64,000 bases of DNA from Rhizobium sp. P40RR-XXII (lineage in GTDB: Bacteria > Pseudomonadota > Alphaproteobacteria > Rhizobiales > Rhizobiaceae). Positions 8,746 to 17,778 of this stretch are shown in pieces. Position numbers and translations under genes: made by a program. The notes below the pieces were generated by a model. It made no database searches, had not been told where the DNA came from, and was given only the letters and a program-made list of their open reading frames with translations. Each line of letters starts with the position of its first letter. Within the stretch, counting starts at the first letter, position 1. The stretch covers positions 62,001 through 126,000 of the forward strand of contig NZ_JABAII010000002.1 of assembly GCF_012641405.1 (NCBI RefSeq). The letters run 5' to 3'.

Positions 8746-9270
8746 ATGTCCTCTTCGGCCTCCCGAGCTGTCTTCGTCCTTGGGGGCGCGCGTTCCGGTA
8801 AATCCCGATTCGCCGAATCTCTGGTTTTGGATACCGGTCTTGAGCGTCACTATGTGGCGACGGGGCAGGCGTGGGATAATGAGATGCGCGAGCGCATCGC
8901 CCAGCATCGTGCCGACCGCGGCGATCTATGGCAGACGCATGAGGAGCCGATCGATCTCGTTGCGCGGCTCGCCGCAATCGACGCCGAAGGGCGCGCGGTG
9001 CTTGTCGACTGCCTGACGCTTTGGGTGACCAATCTGATGATGGCGGAGCGTGATATGACGGCGGAGTTCACCGCTCTTACGGAATTCCTGCCGAAGGCGC
9101 GATCGCGGCTCGTTCTCGTATCCAACGAGGTCGGCCTTGGAATCGTGCCTGAAAATCGCATGGCTCGCGAATTTCGCGATCATGCCGGCCGCCTGCACCA
9201 GATGGTCGCGGCGGCAAGTGCCGAAGTTTATTTTATCGCAGCGGGCTTGCCGCTGAAAATGAAGGGCTGA
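8746..9270 (+). CDS. cobP: Adenosylcobinamide kinase / guanylyltransferase CobP
   Basis: Bifunctional enzyme of 174 residues that phosphorylates adenosylcobinamide and then transfers GMP to form AdoCbi-GDP. The N-terminal P-loop is [11 protein letters not shown] (about 8-18). Further family blocks are [26 protein letters not shown] and [11 protein letters not shown], and the C-terminus ends in the usual AGLPLKMK. First standard gene of the riboswitch-controlled operon; cobW follows after 5 bp. Confidence 0.95.
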   Translation: MSSSASRAVFVLGGARSGKSRFAESLVLDTGLERHYVATGQAWDNEMRERIAQHRADRGDLWQTHEEPIDLVARLAAIDAEGRAVLVDCLTLWVTNLMMAERDMTAEFTALTEFLPKARSRLVLVSNEVGLGIVPENRMAREFRDHAGRLHQMVAAASAEVYFIAAGLPLKMKG

Positions 9271-9275
9271 TCCAT

Positions 9276-10325
9276 ATGAACCAGGAAAAGATTCCCGCCA
9301 CCGTCATCACCGGCTTTCTCGGGGCCGGCAAGACGACGATGATCCGCAACCTCCTGCAGAATGCCGGCGGCAAGAAGATCGCGCTGATCATCAACGAATT
9401 CGGCGATCTCGGCGTCGATGGCGACGTGCTCAAGGGCTGCGGCGCGGAGAACTGCACCGAAGACGATATCATCGAGCTGACCAACGGCTGCATCTGCTGC
9501 ACCGTCGCCGACGACTTCATCCCCACGATGACGAAGCTCTTGGAGCGCGATGCGCGCCCGGATCACATCGTTATCGAGACGTCGGGCCTTGCCCTGCCGC
9601 AGCCGCTGGTCGCCGCCTTCAACTGGCCCGATATCCGCACCCACGTCACCGTCGACGGCGTCATCACGGTGGTCGATAGCGCCGCCGTTGCCGCTGGCCG
9701 CTTTGCCGACGATCACGATGCTGTCGAAGCCGCCCGCGTCGAGGACGACTCGCTCGACCACGAGAGCCCGATCGAGGAACTGTTCGAGGATCAGTTGACC
9801 TGCGCCGATCTGATCGTGCTGAACAAGACCGATCTCATCGATGTCGCTGGTCTTGGCCGGGTGCGCGCCGAGGTTGCTTCGCGCACCGCCCGCAAGCCGA
9901 CGATCATCGAAGCCAAGAACGGCGATGTGCCGGCCGCCATCCTGCTCGGCCTCGGCATCGGCACCGAAGACGATATCGTCAACCGCAAATCGCATCACGA
10001 GCTGGAGCATGAGGACGGCACGCCGCACGATCATGACGAGTTCGACAGCTTCGTCGTCGAGCTCGGCCCGATTGCCGATCCGGCCGCCTTCATCGATGCG
10101 CTGAAGGGCGTGATCGCGGAACATGACGTGCTGCGCCTCAAGGGCTTCGGCGACGTTCCGGGCAAGCCCATGCGCCTGCAGGTGCAGGCTGTCGGCAGCC
10201 GCATCGACACTTATTTCGACCGTGCATGGACACCGGGTGAAGCGCGTGCGACCAGACTTGTGGTGATCGGCCTGCACGAGATGGACGAGACGATCGTACG
10301 CAAGGCGATCGAAGCGTTGGTCTAA
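9276..10325 (+). CDS. cobW: Cobalamin biosynthesis GTPase CobW
   Basis: P-loop GTPase of the COG0523 family, 349 residues, thought to supply cobalt to the CobNST chelatase. It has Walker [10 protein letters not shown] (about 13-21), the metal-binding CxCC motif in NGCICCTV, a DxxG-like and NKTD motif (LNKTDLID), and a His/Asp-rich stretch (HELEHEDGTPHDHDEFD, about 239-255) that could hold metal. Its place directly before cobN fits the cobalt-handling role, distinct from the zinc-linked paralogue at 31-32 kb. Confidence 0.95.
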   Translation: MNQEKIPATVITGFLGAGKTTMIRNLLQNAGGKKIALIINEFGDLGVDGDVLKGCGAENCTEDDIIELTNGCICCTVADDFIPTMTKLLERDARPDHIVIETSGLALPQPLVAAFNWPDIRTHVTVDGVITVVDSAAVAAGRFADDHDAVEAARVEDDSLDHESPIEELFEDQLTCADLIVLNKTDLIDVAGLGRVRAEVASRTARKPTIIEAKNGDVPAAILLGLGIGTEDDIVNRKSHHELEHEDGTPHDHDEFDSFVVELGPIADPAAFIDALKGVIAEHDVLRLKGFGDVPGKPMRLQVQAVGSRIDTYFDRAWTPGEARATRLVVIGLHEMDETIVRKAIEALV

Positions 10326-10334
10326 GGCAAGTCC

Positions 10335-13300
10335 ATGCATCTCCTCCTAGCTCAGAAGGGAACGATCAGCGACGGCGAAGAGGCGATCGACCTCGGCCAA
10401 TCGCCGGCTGACATTCTCTTTCTGTCGGCCGCCGACACCGAGCTTGCGGCGATTGCCGCAGCGCACGGCGAGGGCGGCCGCTCCCTTCGGCTTGCGAGCC
10501 TGATGAGCCTCAAGCACCCGATGTCCGTCGATACCTATATCGAGAGGACGGTTCGGCATGCGAAGCTCGTCATCGTGCGGGCGCTGGGAGGTGCGAGCTA
10601 CTTTCACTATGCGCTGGAGGCGCTGCATGCCTGTGCGGCGCGCCAGGGCGCATTGATCGCAGTGCTGCCGGGAGACTCGAAACCCGATCCCGGCCTGACG
10701 CCATTCTCCAATGTCGCGCTCGATGATCTCAATGCGCTCTGGTCCTATCTGATCGAGGGTGGGGGGACGAATTCCAGGGCATTTCTTGCCTATGCCGAGG
10801 CGATGCTGTCGGGCGTGGAAAAGCCGATGCCCGCGGTGCCCTTGATGAAGGCCGGCATCTGGTGGCCGGGCAGGGGCGTGATCGGTGTTGGGGAGTGGAG
10901 GAAAGTTTCCGGGGGAGAGATGGCGGTCCCGCAGGGGCTCGAACCCCCGACAGTTGCGATTTCCTTCTATCGCGCGCTGGTCCAAAGTGGCGAAACGAAG
11001 CCTGTCGAAGCCATGATACAGGCTCTCATTGCCGAGGGCATGCGGCCGCTGCCGGTTTTTGCCTATAGTCTCAAGGATGCCGTGTCGGTTGGTATTCTCG
11101 AAAGCGTGTTTACCGAGCTGAAGCCCGGCGTGGTGATCAATTCCACGGGCTTTGCCGTTTCGGCGCCGGGGGCCGATCGTCAGGCGACGGTTCTGGAAAC
11201 GGGGGAAGCCGTCGTCCTTCAGGCCATCTTCTCCGCTTCGGCGAAAGAGGCCTGGGAGGCATCCTCACAGGGGCTTTCGGCGCGCGATCTCGGTATGAAC
11301 GTCGCATTGCCTGAAGTCGATGGGCGCGTCCTTGCCCGCGCCGTGTCCTTCAAGGCTGCAGCCCGCTATGACGAACGGGTCGAGGCCAACATCGTCGCCA
11401 GCGAACCGCTCGAGGATCGCATGCGCTATACGGCGCGGCTTGCTGCGAACTGGGCGCGGCTGCGCAATACGCCGCCTCGCGGTCGCCGTGTCGCGCTGAT
11501 CATGGCGAATTATCCCAATCGGGATGGGCGCCTGGGCAATGGCGTCGGGCTCGATACTCCCGCCGGTACGATTGAAGTGCTGAAGGCAATGCGGGCGGCC
11601 GGCTATGGCGTTGCTGATCTGCCCATCAATGGCGATATGCTGATGCGGCATTTGGCGGAAGGCCCCACGAATTCGGGTCATGACAGCCGCGTAGTTCGCG
11701 AGAGGCTTTCCTTCAACGACTACAAGGATTTCTTCTCGTCGCTTCCCAAACAGATTCAGGATGAGATTACGGGTCGCTGGGGCGATCCGGAGGCGGACCC
11801 TTACGCGCTGGATGGCGGTTTTGCCCTGCCGTTCGCCCGCTTCGGCGGGGTGCTTGTCGGCATCCAGCCGGCGCGCGGCTACAATATCGATCCGAAGGAG
11901 AGCTACCACTCTCCCGATCTCGTTCCGCCGCACGGCTATCTCGCCTTCTATGCTTTCCTGCACCGCTCCTTCGATGCGCACGCGGTCATCCACATGGGCA
12001 AGCACGGCAATCTCGAATGGCTGCCGGGCAAGGCGCTGGCGCTGTCGGAAGGCTGCTACCCGGAAGCGATCCTCGGTCCGCTGCCAAATCTTTATCCCTT
12101 CATCGTCAATGATCCCGGTGAGGGCACGCAGGCCAAGCGCCGAACGAGCGCCGTCATCATCGATCACCTGACGCCGCCGCTGACGCGCGCCGAAAGTTAT
12201 GGTCCATTGAAGGATCTTGAGGCGCTGGTCGACGAATACTACGAGGCCTCAGGCGGCGATCCGCGCCGCATCCGTTTGCTCCGCAAGCAGATCCTCGAAC
12301 TCGTCGCCGATATCGGCCTTGATCAGGATGCCGGCATCGCTAAGGGCGAGGGCGAAGACGAGGCATTGCGCAAGCTCGACGCCTATCTCTGCGACCTCAA
12401 GGAAATGCAGATCCGTGACGGCCTGCACATCTTCGGCGTTTCGCCATCCGGACGGCTGCTGACGGACTTGACGGTGGCGCTGGCAAGGGTGCCGCGTGGG
12501 CTGGGCGAGGGTGGCGATCAGAGCCTGCAGCGGGCGATTGCGCGGGATGCGTTCGTGGGCGCAGAGGGTGTGATACCCCCCTCTGTCGCTCTCGCGACAT
12601 CTCCCCCACAAGGGGGGAGATTGGTGGCCCGCAGCACGACATCGCCTCAAATGACTATCGAATCTGCTGATGCTGTTGGTGATGAATCAGGAGGGGCTGG
12701 CGGCATACTCCCGACAATCTCCCCCCTTGTGGGGGAGATGTCAGCGAAGCTGACAGAGGGGGGTATCTCTCCGAATAAACCATTCGATCCTTTAGACTGC
12801 GATATGGCCGCCGAATGGACAGGCTCGCGCCCCGCCATCCTGCAAGATGTGTCAGATACCCCCTGGCGCACGCAGGGCGATACCGTCGAGCGCATTGAAC
12901 TCCTGGCCGCGAAACTCGTGGATGGCGAAACGGCCTGCCCCGAGAATTGGGCGAACACCCGCATGGTCCTTCGCGAGATCGCCTCAAAACTCCAGCCTTC
13001 CATCCTCGCCTGCGGGGATGCCGAGATCGCGGCGCTGCTCAATGGCCTCGACGGTCGTTTCGTACCTCCCGGCCCCTCCGGTGCGCCCACCCGTGGCCGG
13101 CCGGATGTTCTGCCGACGGGGCGGAATTTCTATTCGGTCGACAGCCGTGCTGTTCCGACACCGGCGGCTTACGAGCTTGGCGGGAAATCGGCCGAATTGC
13201 TGATCCGCCGCTATGTTCAGGATCATGGCGAATGGCCGGTTTCCTTCGGCCTGACGGCCTGGGGCACCTCGAACATGCGCACGGGCGGCGACGATATCGC

Positions 13301-14315
13301 ACAGGCGCTGGCGTTGATCGGCGTCAAGCCCGTATGGGACATGACCTCGCGCCGCGTCACCGGCTACGAGATCATCCCGCCTGCCATGCTCCGTCGGCCG
13401 CGCGTCGATGTCACGCTACGCATCTCGGGCTTCTTCCGTGATGCGTTTCCCGAGCAGATCGCCTTGTTCGACAAGGCAATCCGCGCAGTCGGCATGCTTG
13501 ATGAGGATGCGGCCGACAATCCGATTGCGGCGCGCATGCGCGGCGAGATCGCGCGGCTTGAGGCGGCTGGCCTCGACACGGCTTCCGCCAGCCGCCGGGC
13601 CGGCTATCGCATCTTCGGGTCCAAGCCCGGGGCCTACGGCGCCGGTCTGCAGGCGCTCATCGACGAGAATGGATGGGAGCGGCGCGCCGATCTGGCCGAG
13701 GCTTACCTCGTCTGGGGCAGCTATGCCTATGGCGCTGGCGAGGAGGGAAGGGCCGAGCGCGGCGTCTTCGAGGAGCGCTTGCGCTCGATCCAGGCGGTCG
13801 TGCAGAACCAGGATAATCGCGAGCACGATCTGCTCGACAGTGATGACTATTATCAGTTCGAGGGCGGGATGGCCGCGGCAGCCGAGCAGCTTGGCGGCGC
13901 GCGTCCTTCGATCTATCACAACGATCATTCGAGGCCGGAAAAGCCTGTCATCCGCTCCCTTGAGGAAGAGATCGGTCGCGTCGTGCGCGGGCGCGTCGTC
14001 AATCCAAAATGGATCGAGGGCATCATGCGCCATGGCTATAAGGGCGCTTTCGAGATCGCCGCGACGGTGGACTATCTCTTCGCCTTTGCCGCGACGACCG
14101 GCGCCGTCCGCGATCATCATTTCGAGGCCGTCTACCAGGCCTTCGTCGTCGACCAGCGCGTGTGCGATTTCATGACGGAAAAGAACCCAGCAGCCCTTCG
14201 AGACCTGCGGGAGCGTCTGCTGGAGGCGATCGATCGCAAGCTCTGGACGCCGAGAAGCAACTCGGCGCGGTTCGATCTGGAAAGCCTCGCGACTGGCAAG
14301 GCGGCTGTGGCATGA
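10335..14315 (+). CDS. cobN: Cobaltochelatase subunit CobN, with repeat-derived internal insertion
   Basis: Large subunit (1326 residues) of the aerobic, ATP-dependent cobalt chelatase that inserts Co(II) into hydrogenobyrinic acid a,c-diamide with CobS and CobT. Family blocks include PNRDGRLGNGVGLDTPAG, HMGKHGNLEWLPGKALAL, NDPGEGTQAKRR and FGLTAWGTSNMRTGGDD. It is some 50-80 residues longer than the roughly 1275 I expect. Residues about 740-815 between RAIARD and FDPLDCDMAAEW look unlike CobN and are encoded by the inverted repeat at 12572-12767. A second odd piece near residues 193-207 coincides with a tRNA-3'-end-like sequence. The frame stays open throughout. The stop overlaps the next gene (ATGA). 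Confidence 0.93.
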   Translation: MHLLLAQKGTISDGEEAIDLGQSPADILFLSAADTELAAIAAAHGEGGRSLRLASLMSLKHPMSVDTYIERTVRHAKLVIVRALGGASYFHYALEALHACAARQGALIAVLPGDSKPDPGLTPFSNVALDDLNALWSYLIEGGGTNSRAFLAYAEAMLSGVEKPMPAVPLMKAGIWWPGRGVIGVGEWRKVSGGEMAVPQGLEPPTVAISFYRALVQSGETKPVEAMIQALIAEGMRPLPVFAYSLKDAVSVGILESVFTELKPGVVINSTGFAVSAPGADRQATVLETGEAVVLQAIFSASAKEAWEASSQGLSARDLGMNVALPEVDGRVLARAVSFKAAARYDERVEANIVASEPLEDRMRYTARLAANWARLRNTPPRGRRVALIMANYPNRDGRLGNGVGLDTPAGTIEVLKAMRAAGYGVADLPINGDMLMRHLAEGPTNSGHDSRVVRERLSFNDYKDFFSSLPKQIQDEITGRWGDPEADPYALDGGFALPFARFGGVLVGIQPARGYNIDPKESYHSPDLVPPHGYLAFYAFLHRSFDAHAVIHMGKHGNLEWLPGKALALSEGCYPEAILGPLPNLYPFIVNDPGEGTQAKRRTSAVIIDHLTPPLTRAESYGPLKDLEALVDEYYEASGGDPRRIRLLRKQILELVADIGLDQDAGIAKGEGEDEALRKLDAYLCDLKEMQIRDGLHIFGVSPSGRLLTDLTVALARVPRGLGEGGDQSLQRAIARDAFVGAEGVIPPSVALATSPPQGGRLVARSTTSPQMTIESADAVGDESGGAGGILPTISPLVGEMSAKLTEGGISPNKPFDPLDCDMAAEWTGSRPAILQDVSDTPWRTQGDTVERIELLAAKLVDGETACPENWANTRMVLREIASKLQPSILACGDAEIAALLNGLDGRFVPPGPSGAPTRGRPDVLPTGRNFYSVDSRAVPTPAAYELGGKSAELLIRRYVQDHGEWPVSFGLTAWGTSNMRTGGDDIAQALALIGVKPVWDMTSRRVTGYEIIPPAMLRRPRVDVTLRISGFFRDAFPEQIALFDKAIRAVGMLDEDAADNPIAARMRGEIARLEAAGLDTASASRRAGYRIFGSKPGAYGAGLQALIDENGWERRADLAEAYLVWGSYAYGAGEEGRAERGVFEERLRSIQAVVQNQDNREHDLLDSDDYYQFEGGMAAAAEQLGGARPSIYHNDHSRPEKPVIRSLEEEIGRVVRGRVVNPKWIEGIMRHGYKGAFEIAATVDYLFAFAATTGAVRDHHFEAVYQAFVVDQRVCDFMTEKNPAALRDLRERLLEAIDRKLWTPRSNSARFDLESLATGKAAVA
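12572..12767. repeat. Palindromic repeat element inside cobN
   Basis: Two near-identical arms of about 52 bp in opposite orientation (12572-12623 and 12715-12767) flank a 91-bp centre. Each arm begins or ends with gataccccc, contains ctctgtc and the smaller palindrome ctcccccacaaggggggag, and ends in attg. Repeats of this look are common between genes in rhizobia. Here the element is read through as protein, adding about 66 residues or more to CobN. Confidence 0.85.
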
Positions 14316-14911
14316 GCACCGCCGACGAGCTCCTTACAACGTTTCGCGATTATCTCCTGTCACGCAGTGATCTGCTGCTGCAGCATTTTATCGAAGGCTT
14401 TGACTGGTCGGCGGAAGAGCGCTCGCTCGCGCCGCGCCATCTGCCGGTCGTAGGGTACCTTCGCGAGCTTGGTCGACCGGTCGACGGAGCGGAAGCGGCT
14501 CTGTTCGAGAGACTTTCAAATGCGGCGGATATGCTGCATTGGGCGCAGACCTACGGCATCACAGACTTCGGCGCGGATTTCCTGCAGCGATATGGCTGGG
14601 TCGAGCTGTTCGGCACGCGCGGGCATTTCGCAAGCGAGAAGATGGCCGGCGGCTTCCTGCTGCTTGGCCCCGGAGTGCATTATCCGGATCATCATCACGA
14701 GGCGGAGGAGATTTATATTCCTCTGACCGACGGCTCGTTATGGAGCAAGGATGGGCAACCATTCCTGCCGCGCTGGACGGGCGAGATCATCCATCACCCT
14801 TCGAACATCCGCCATGCCATGCGCACGGAAGCCCAGCCGCTTGTTGCGCTCTATCTCTGGCGCGGCGGGCCGCTGGCACAGAAATCGATCATATCAGGGA
14901 GAATGCAATGA
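14312..14911 (+). CDS. Cupin protein of the DMSP-lyase-like (DddQ-type) family
   Basis: A 199-residue single-domain cupin. The first metal motif is H123-Y-P-D-H-H-H129 followed by E132/E133 and Y135; the second is HHPSNIRH (161-168). The HxHxxxEExY pattern, the tyrosine and the overall size match the DMSP lyase family as I recall it (DddQ/DddL, Pfam DMSP_lyase). The real substrate is unknown and DMSP cleavage should not be assumed. It overlaps cobN (ATGA) and cobO (ATGA), so it is translationally coupled within the cob operon; a role tied to cobalamin or methylated sulfur compounds is inference. Confidence 0.75.
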   Translation: MSTADELLTTFRDYLLSRSDLLLQHFIEGFDWSAEERSLAPRHLPVVGYLRELGRPVDGAEAALFERLSNAADMLHWAQTYGITDFGADFLQRYGWVELFGTRGHFASEKMAGGFLLLGPGVHYPDHHHEAEEIYIPLTDGSLWSKDGQPFLPRWTGEIIHHPSNIRHAMRTEAQPLVALYLWRGGPLAQKSIISGRMQ

Positions 14912-15552
14912 GCGACGAATTGGCCGAAACCGGTGCGGACGCACCGAAGAACGACGATGCTCGTCACGCCGACAAGATGGCTAAGAAAAAGGCCGCGCGC
15001 GACAAGATCATGGCGACCAAGAGCGGTGAGAAGGGCCTGATCATCGTCCATACCGGCAAGGGCAAGGGAAAGTCCTCTTCCGCCTTCGGCATGATCTTCC
15101 GCCACATCGCGCATGGGAAGCCCAGCGCCGTCGTGCAGTTCATCAAGGGCGCCATGTGGACCGGCGAGCGCGATCTGATCGAGAAGCATTTCTCCGATCT
15201 ATGCCAGTTCCATACGATGGGTGAGGGCTTCACATGGGAGACTCAGGACCGAGCCCGAGACGTGGCAGCGGCCTCTGCTGCATGGGAAAAGGCCAAGGAG
15301 CTAATCCGCGACGAGCGGAATTCCATGGTGCTGCTGGACGAAATCAATATCGCGCTTCGTTACGATTATCTCGACATCAACGACGTGCTCGAATTCCTGA
15401 AGACCGAAAAGCCCTATATGACCCATGTGGTCTTGACCGGCCGCAATGCCAAGGAAGAGCTGATCGAGATTGCCGATCTCGTCACCGAGATGGAATTGAT
15501 CAAGCATCCCTTCCGCTCGGGCATCAAGGGGCAGCCAGGCGTCGAGTTCTGA
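14908..15552 (+). CDS. cobO: Cob(I)yrinic acid a,c-diamide adenosyltransferase CobO
   Basis: ATP:corrinoid adenosyltransferase of 214 residues that adds the 5'-deoxyadenosyl ligand. The nucleotide loop is HTGKGKGKSSSAFG (about 48-61), with FIKGAMWTGERD and LLDEINIALRYDY downstream, all typical of the CobA/CobO family. A lysine-rich N-terminal 40 residues precedes the domain, as in other rhizobial CobO. Preceded by CAGGGAG; last gene of the cobP operon, followed by a convergent terminator. Confidence 0.95.
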   Translation: MSDELAETGADAPKNDDARHADKMAKKKAARDKIMATKSGEKGLIIVHTGKGKGKSSSAFGMIFRHIAHGKPSAVVQFIKGAMWTGERDLIEKHFSDLCQFHTMGEGFTWETQDRARDVAAASAAWEKAKELIRDERNSMVLLDEINIALRYDYLDINDVLEFLKTEKPYMTHVVLTGRNAKEELIEIADLVTEMELIKHPFRSGIKGQPGVEF

Positions 15553-15558
15553 TCGCCG

Positions 15559-15580
15559 GCCGGGCGTTCAGCCGCCCGGC
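15559..15580. terminator. Convergent hairpin after cobO
   Basis: An 8-bp GC-rich inverted repeat (gccgggcg 15559-15566 / cgcccggc 15573-15580) with a 6-nt loop. It follows the cobO stop, and the loop contains the stop of the opposing regulator gene. There is no T run; it may act on both strands. Confidence 0.55.
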
Positions 15581-16371
15581 AGCATCGCCTTCAATGCTTC
15601 CGCGGTCTGCGGATCAGCAGGAAAGAAGGATTCGATCGCGAGTTCCGACAGGGTGACATCGACCGGCGTTCCGAAGACGGTCGTGGTGGACAGGAATGAG
15701 AGGCGTCCCGCCTCGGTGACGAGCTCGAGCGGCACGGCAATTCCGGCAAAGTCCCGTTCCGGGGCTGCCGATCTGGGTGCCGCCGGTGCGGGATAGGCCG
15801 ATAATTCCTCCAGCAATTTTTTCAGCACAGGATCGCCGGTTGCCGATATCTGCTGACGCAGACGGTCGAGCAGATGCGCGCGCCATTCGGCGAGATTGGC
15901 GATCCGGGGCGCAAGGCCGTGCGGATGCAGGCTCAATCGCAGGACGTTGATCGGTCCCTTGGTCAGCGCCATATCGGTGATACCGGCAAGCAGCGGTGCC
16001 ACGGCGGCGTTGGCGGCGATCAGCGTCCAGTGCCGGTCGATTGCCAAGGCCGGGAACGGCTCGTGTCCCTTCAGCAGCATATCGATGGCGTGCCGTGCCG
16101 GAGCAAGCGCCGGGTCATCCAGCTTGCGTTCGGGGAAGACGGGAGCAAACCCCGCCGCCAGGAGCATAGGGTTGCGTTCGCGCAGTGGCACGCCGAGCCG
16201 TTCGGCGAGATGTATCAGCATCTCCCGGCTCGGAAGCGCCCGCCCGCTCTCGATGAAGCTCAGATGCCGTTGCGATATATCGGCTTCAAGGGCGAATTCC
16301 AGCTGGCTCAGGCGGCGGCGTTGCCGCCATTCGCGCAGATGGTCGCCTAAAGAGCGGGCCGGGTTCATCAT
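15568..16371 (-). CDS. XRE-family regulator with MmyB-like ligand-binding domain
   Basis: A 267-residue regulator. The N-terminal helix-turn-helix (about residues 8-62) has LREWRQRRRLSQLEFA and ISQRHLSFIESGRALPS. The rest (PALAIDRHWTLIAANAAV, LRLSLHPHGLAPRI, LSFLSTTTVFGTPVDVTL) matches the MmyB-type PAS-like ligand domain seen in actinobacterial and rhizobial regulators. The start overlaps the stop of the upstream SnoaL-like gene (ATGA), so both are made together. Its targets are unknown. Confidence 0.85.
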   Translation of the reverse strand: MMNPARSLGDHLREWRQRRRLSQLEFALEADISQRHLSFIESGRALPSREMLIHLAERLGVPLRERNPMLLAAGFAPVFPERKLDDPALAPARHAIDMLLKGHEPFPALAIDRHWTLIAANAAVAPLLAGITDMALTKGPINVLRLSLHPHGLAPRIANLAEWRAHLLDRLRQQISATGDPVLKKLLEELSAYPAPAAPRSAAPERDFAGIAVPLELVTEAGRLSFLSTTTVFGTPVDVTLSELAIESFFPADPQTAEALKAMLPGG

Positions 16372-16733
16372 GCCGCAGCCGGCAGCTGATCGATGAAGCC
16401 GTGAACGGACTTCAGCCGGTCGCCTTCCAGGATGGCGAAATCCGTGCCCTTGATCAGCGGCTCGGCATCGACGGGACCGAAGCCCCAGGAGAAACGGAGA
16501 TTATCGCCGTGGCGCTCGCCCTCGGCGATGAGCGTGAAACGGAAGCCGGGGAAGCGCTCATGGGCGGCCGTGACCAGCGCGTGGATCTGCTCGCGATTAT
16601 CCGCGCGCATCATGGGATCGACGTAGCTGCAGTCTTCCGTCCATGCCTCGGCAATGAGCGCACGGCGACGTTCGGTGTCGACCTCGTTCCAGATGGCAAT
16701 ATAGCGGTCAGCAATGATGTTTGCGTCAGTCAT
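16368..16733 (-). CDS. SnoaL/NTF2-like fold protein
   Basis: A 121-residue protein with the nuclear transport factor 2-like pattern: IADRYIAIWNEVD, then AWTEDCSYVDPM, REQIHALVTAAHERFPGF and a C-terminal FIDQLP. Such small alpha+beta cone proteins often act as isomerases, hydratases or binding proteins. The reaction here cannot be predicted. It is the first gene of a two-gene operon with the XRE/MmyB regulator, so it may handle or sense the ligand of that regulator (inference). Confidence 0.75.
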   Translation of the reverse strand: MTDANIIADRYIAIWNEVDTERRRALIAEAWTEDCSYVDPMMRADNREQIHALVTAAHERFPGFRFTLIAEGERHGDNLRFSWGFGPVDAEPLIKGTDFAILEGDRLKSVHGFIDQLPAAA

Positions 16734-16832
16734 CGGTCAACTCCCTTGGATCGCCTGAACCGTTCAGGCAGGGCGATCATCGGCGCGGACCGAAGTACTA
16801 TCAATTACGTCGGAGGTAATCAAAGGCCCGTT

Positions 16833-17618
16833 CTAGAGGCCGAGCCAGATCCTGGCGGGATGGGTGGGGTCTGCCAGCAGCTTGATCGCGAAGGCGATGC
16901 AGACGATGACGAGCAGCGGTTTGATCAGCTTGGCGCCGATGCGCATGGCAAGCCGCGAACCGAGCTGCGCGCCGAGGAATTGGCCGAGCCCCATCGTCAG
17001 CCCGACTTTCCAAAGGATGGCGCCGGAGAAGATGAAGACGATCAGGCCGCCGAGATTCGAGCCGAAATTGAGCAGCTTCGTATGCGCCGTTGCCTTTAGA
17101 AGGCCGAAGCCGGCGAGCGTTACGAAGGCGAGCATCAGGAACGAACCCGTACCCGGCCCGAATGCGCCGTCGTAGAAACCGATCAGCGGTACGAGCGTCA
17201 CGCCGAAGAGGCCGGCGGTCATGCGGCGATGCTTTTCGACATCGCCGAGATTGGGCTTGATGGCGAAATAGAGCGCGATGGCGATCAGCAGGAAGGGCAG
17301 GGTGATGCGCAGGACTTCGCTCGGCATGACGGTTGCCAGCAAGGCGCCGAGCATGCCTCCGAGGACAGCCATTGCGGCCATCGGAAGCTGCTCGCGAAGC
17401 TCGACATGTCCCTGGCGGGCGTAGGCGATCGTTGCCGAAGCCGCGCCGCAGATCGACTGCACCTTGTTGGTGCCGAGCGTCTGCAGCGGCGGAATGCCGG
17501 ATAGCAGCATCGCGGGGACGGTGATCAGCCCTCCGCCGCCCGCGATGGAATCAACGAAACCGGCAAAGAATGCGGCGGCAAACAGCAGGAGCAGGACCTG
17601 AAATGTAATGTCGTACAA
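16833..17618 (-). CDS. TauE/SafE-family (sulfite exporter-like) permease
   Basis: A 261-residue membrane protein with about eight hydrophobic segments. The diagnostic N-terminal FVDSIAGGGGLITVPAML and the later GTNKVQS and FGPGTGSFLMLAFV are the paired TauE/SafE signatures (formerly DUF81). Substrates in this family are sulfite, sulfoacetate or other small organic anions; none can be assigned here. The start codon must be TTG (17616-17618), because no in-frame ATG or GTG precedes the first membrane segment; the ribosome site is weak. Confidence 0.88.
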   Translation of the reverse strand: MYDITFQVLLLLFAAAFFAGFVDSIAGGGGLITVPAMLLSGIPPLQTLGTNKVQSICGAASATIAYARQGHVELREQLPMAAMAVLGGMLGALLATVMPSEVLRITLPFLLIAIALYFAIKPNLGDVEKHRRMTAGLFGVTLVPLIGFYDGAFGPGTGSFLMLAFVTLAGFGLLKATAHTKLLNFGSNLGGLIVFIFSGAILWKVGLTMGLGQFLGAQLGSRLAMRIGAKLIKPLLVIVCIAFAIKLLADPTHPARIWLGL

Positions 17619-17778
17619 GGGGGCACTCTGGAGCGGGAATTCTGGGGCGGGAAATCAGCGGCCTTCTGGCATTTCGCTTGCCGCAAGGCAATTGCTGTGC
17701 GGACACACCGAGTGAAATTGACGCGCCGAAAGGCGCTCGCTACAGCTGTCATATCGGTTGACGCCGTTGGGAGTGAAT

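Noticed and set aside
12572..12767. CRISPR or insertion sequence in cobN
   Set aside because: There are only two arms in inverted orientation, no spaced direct repeats, no transposase and no target duplication seen.
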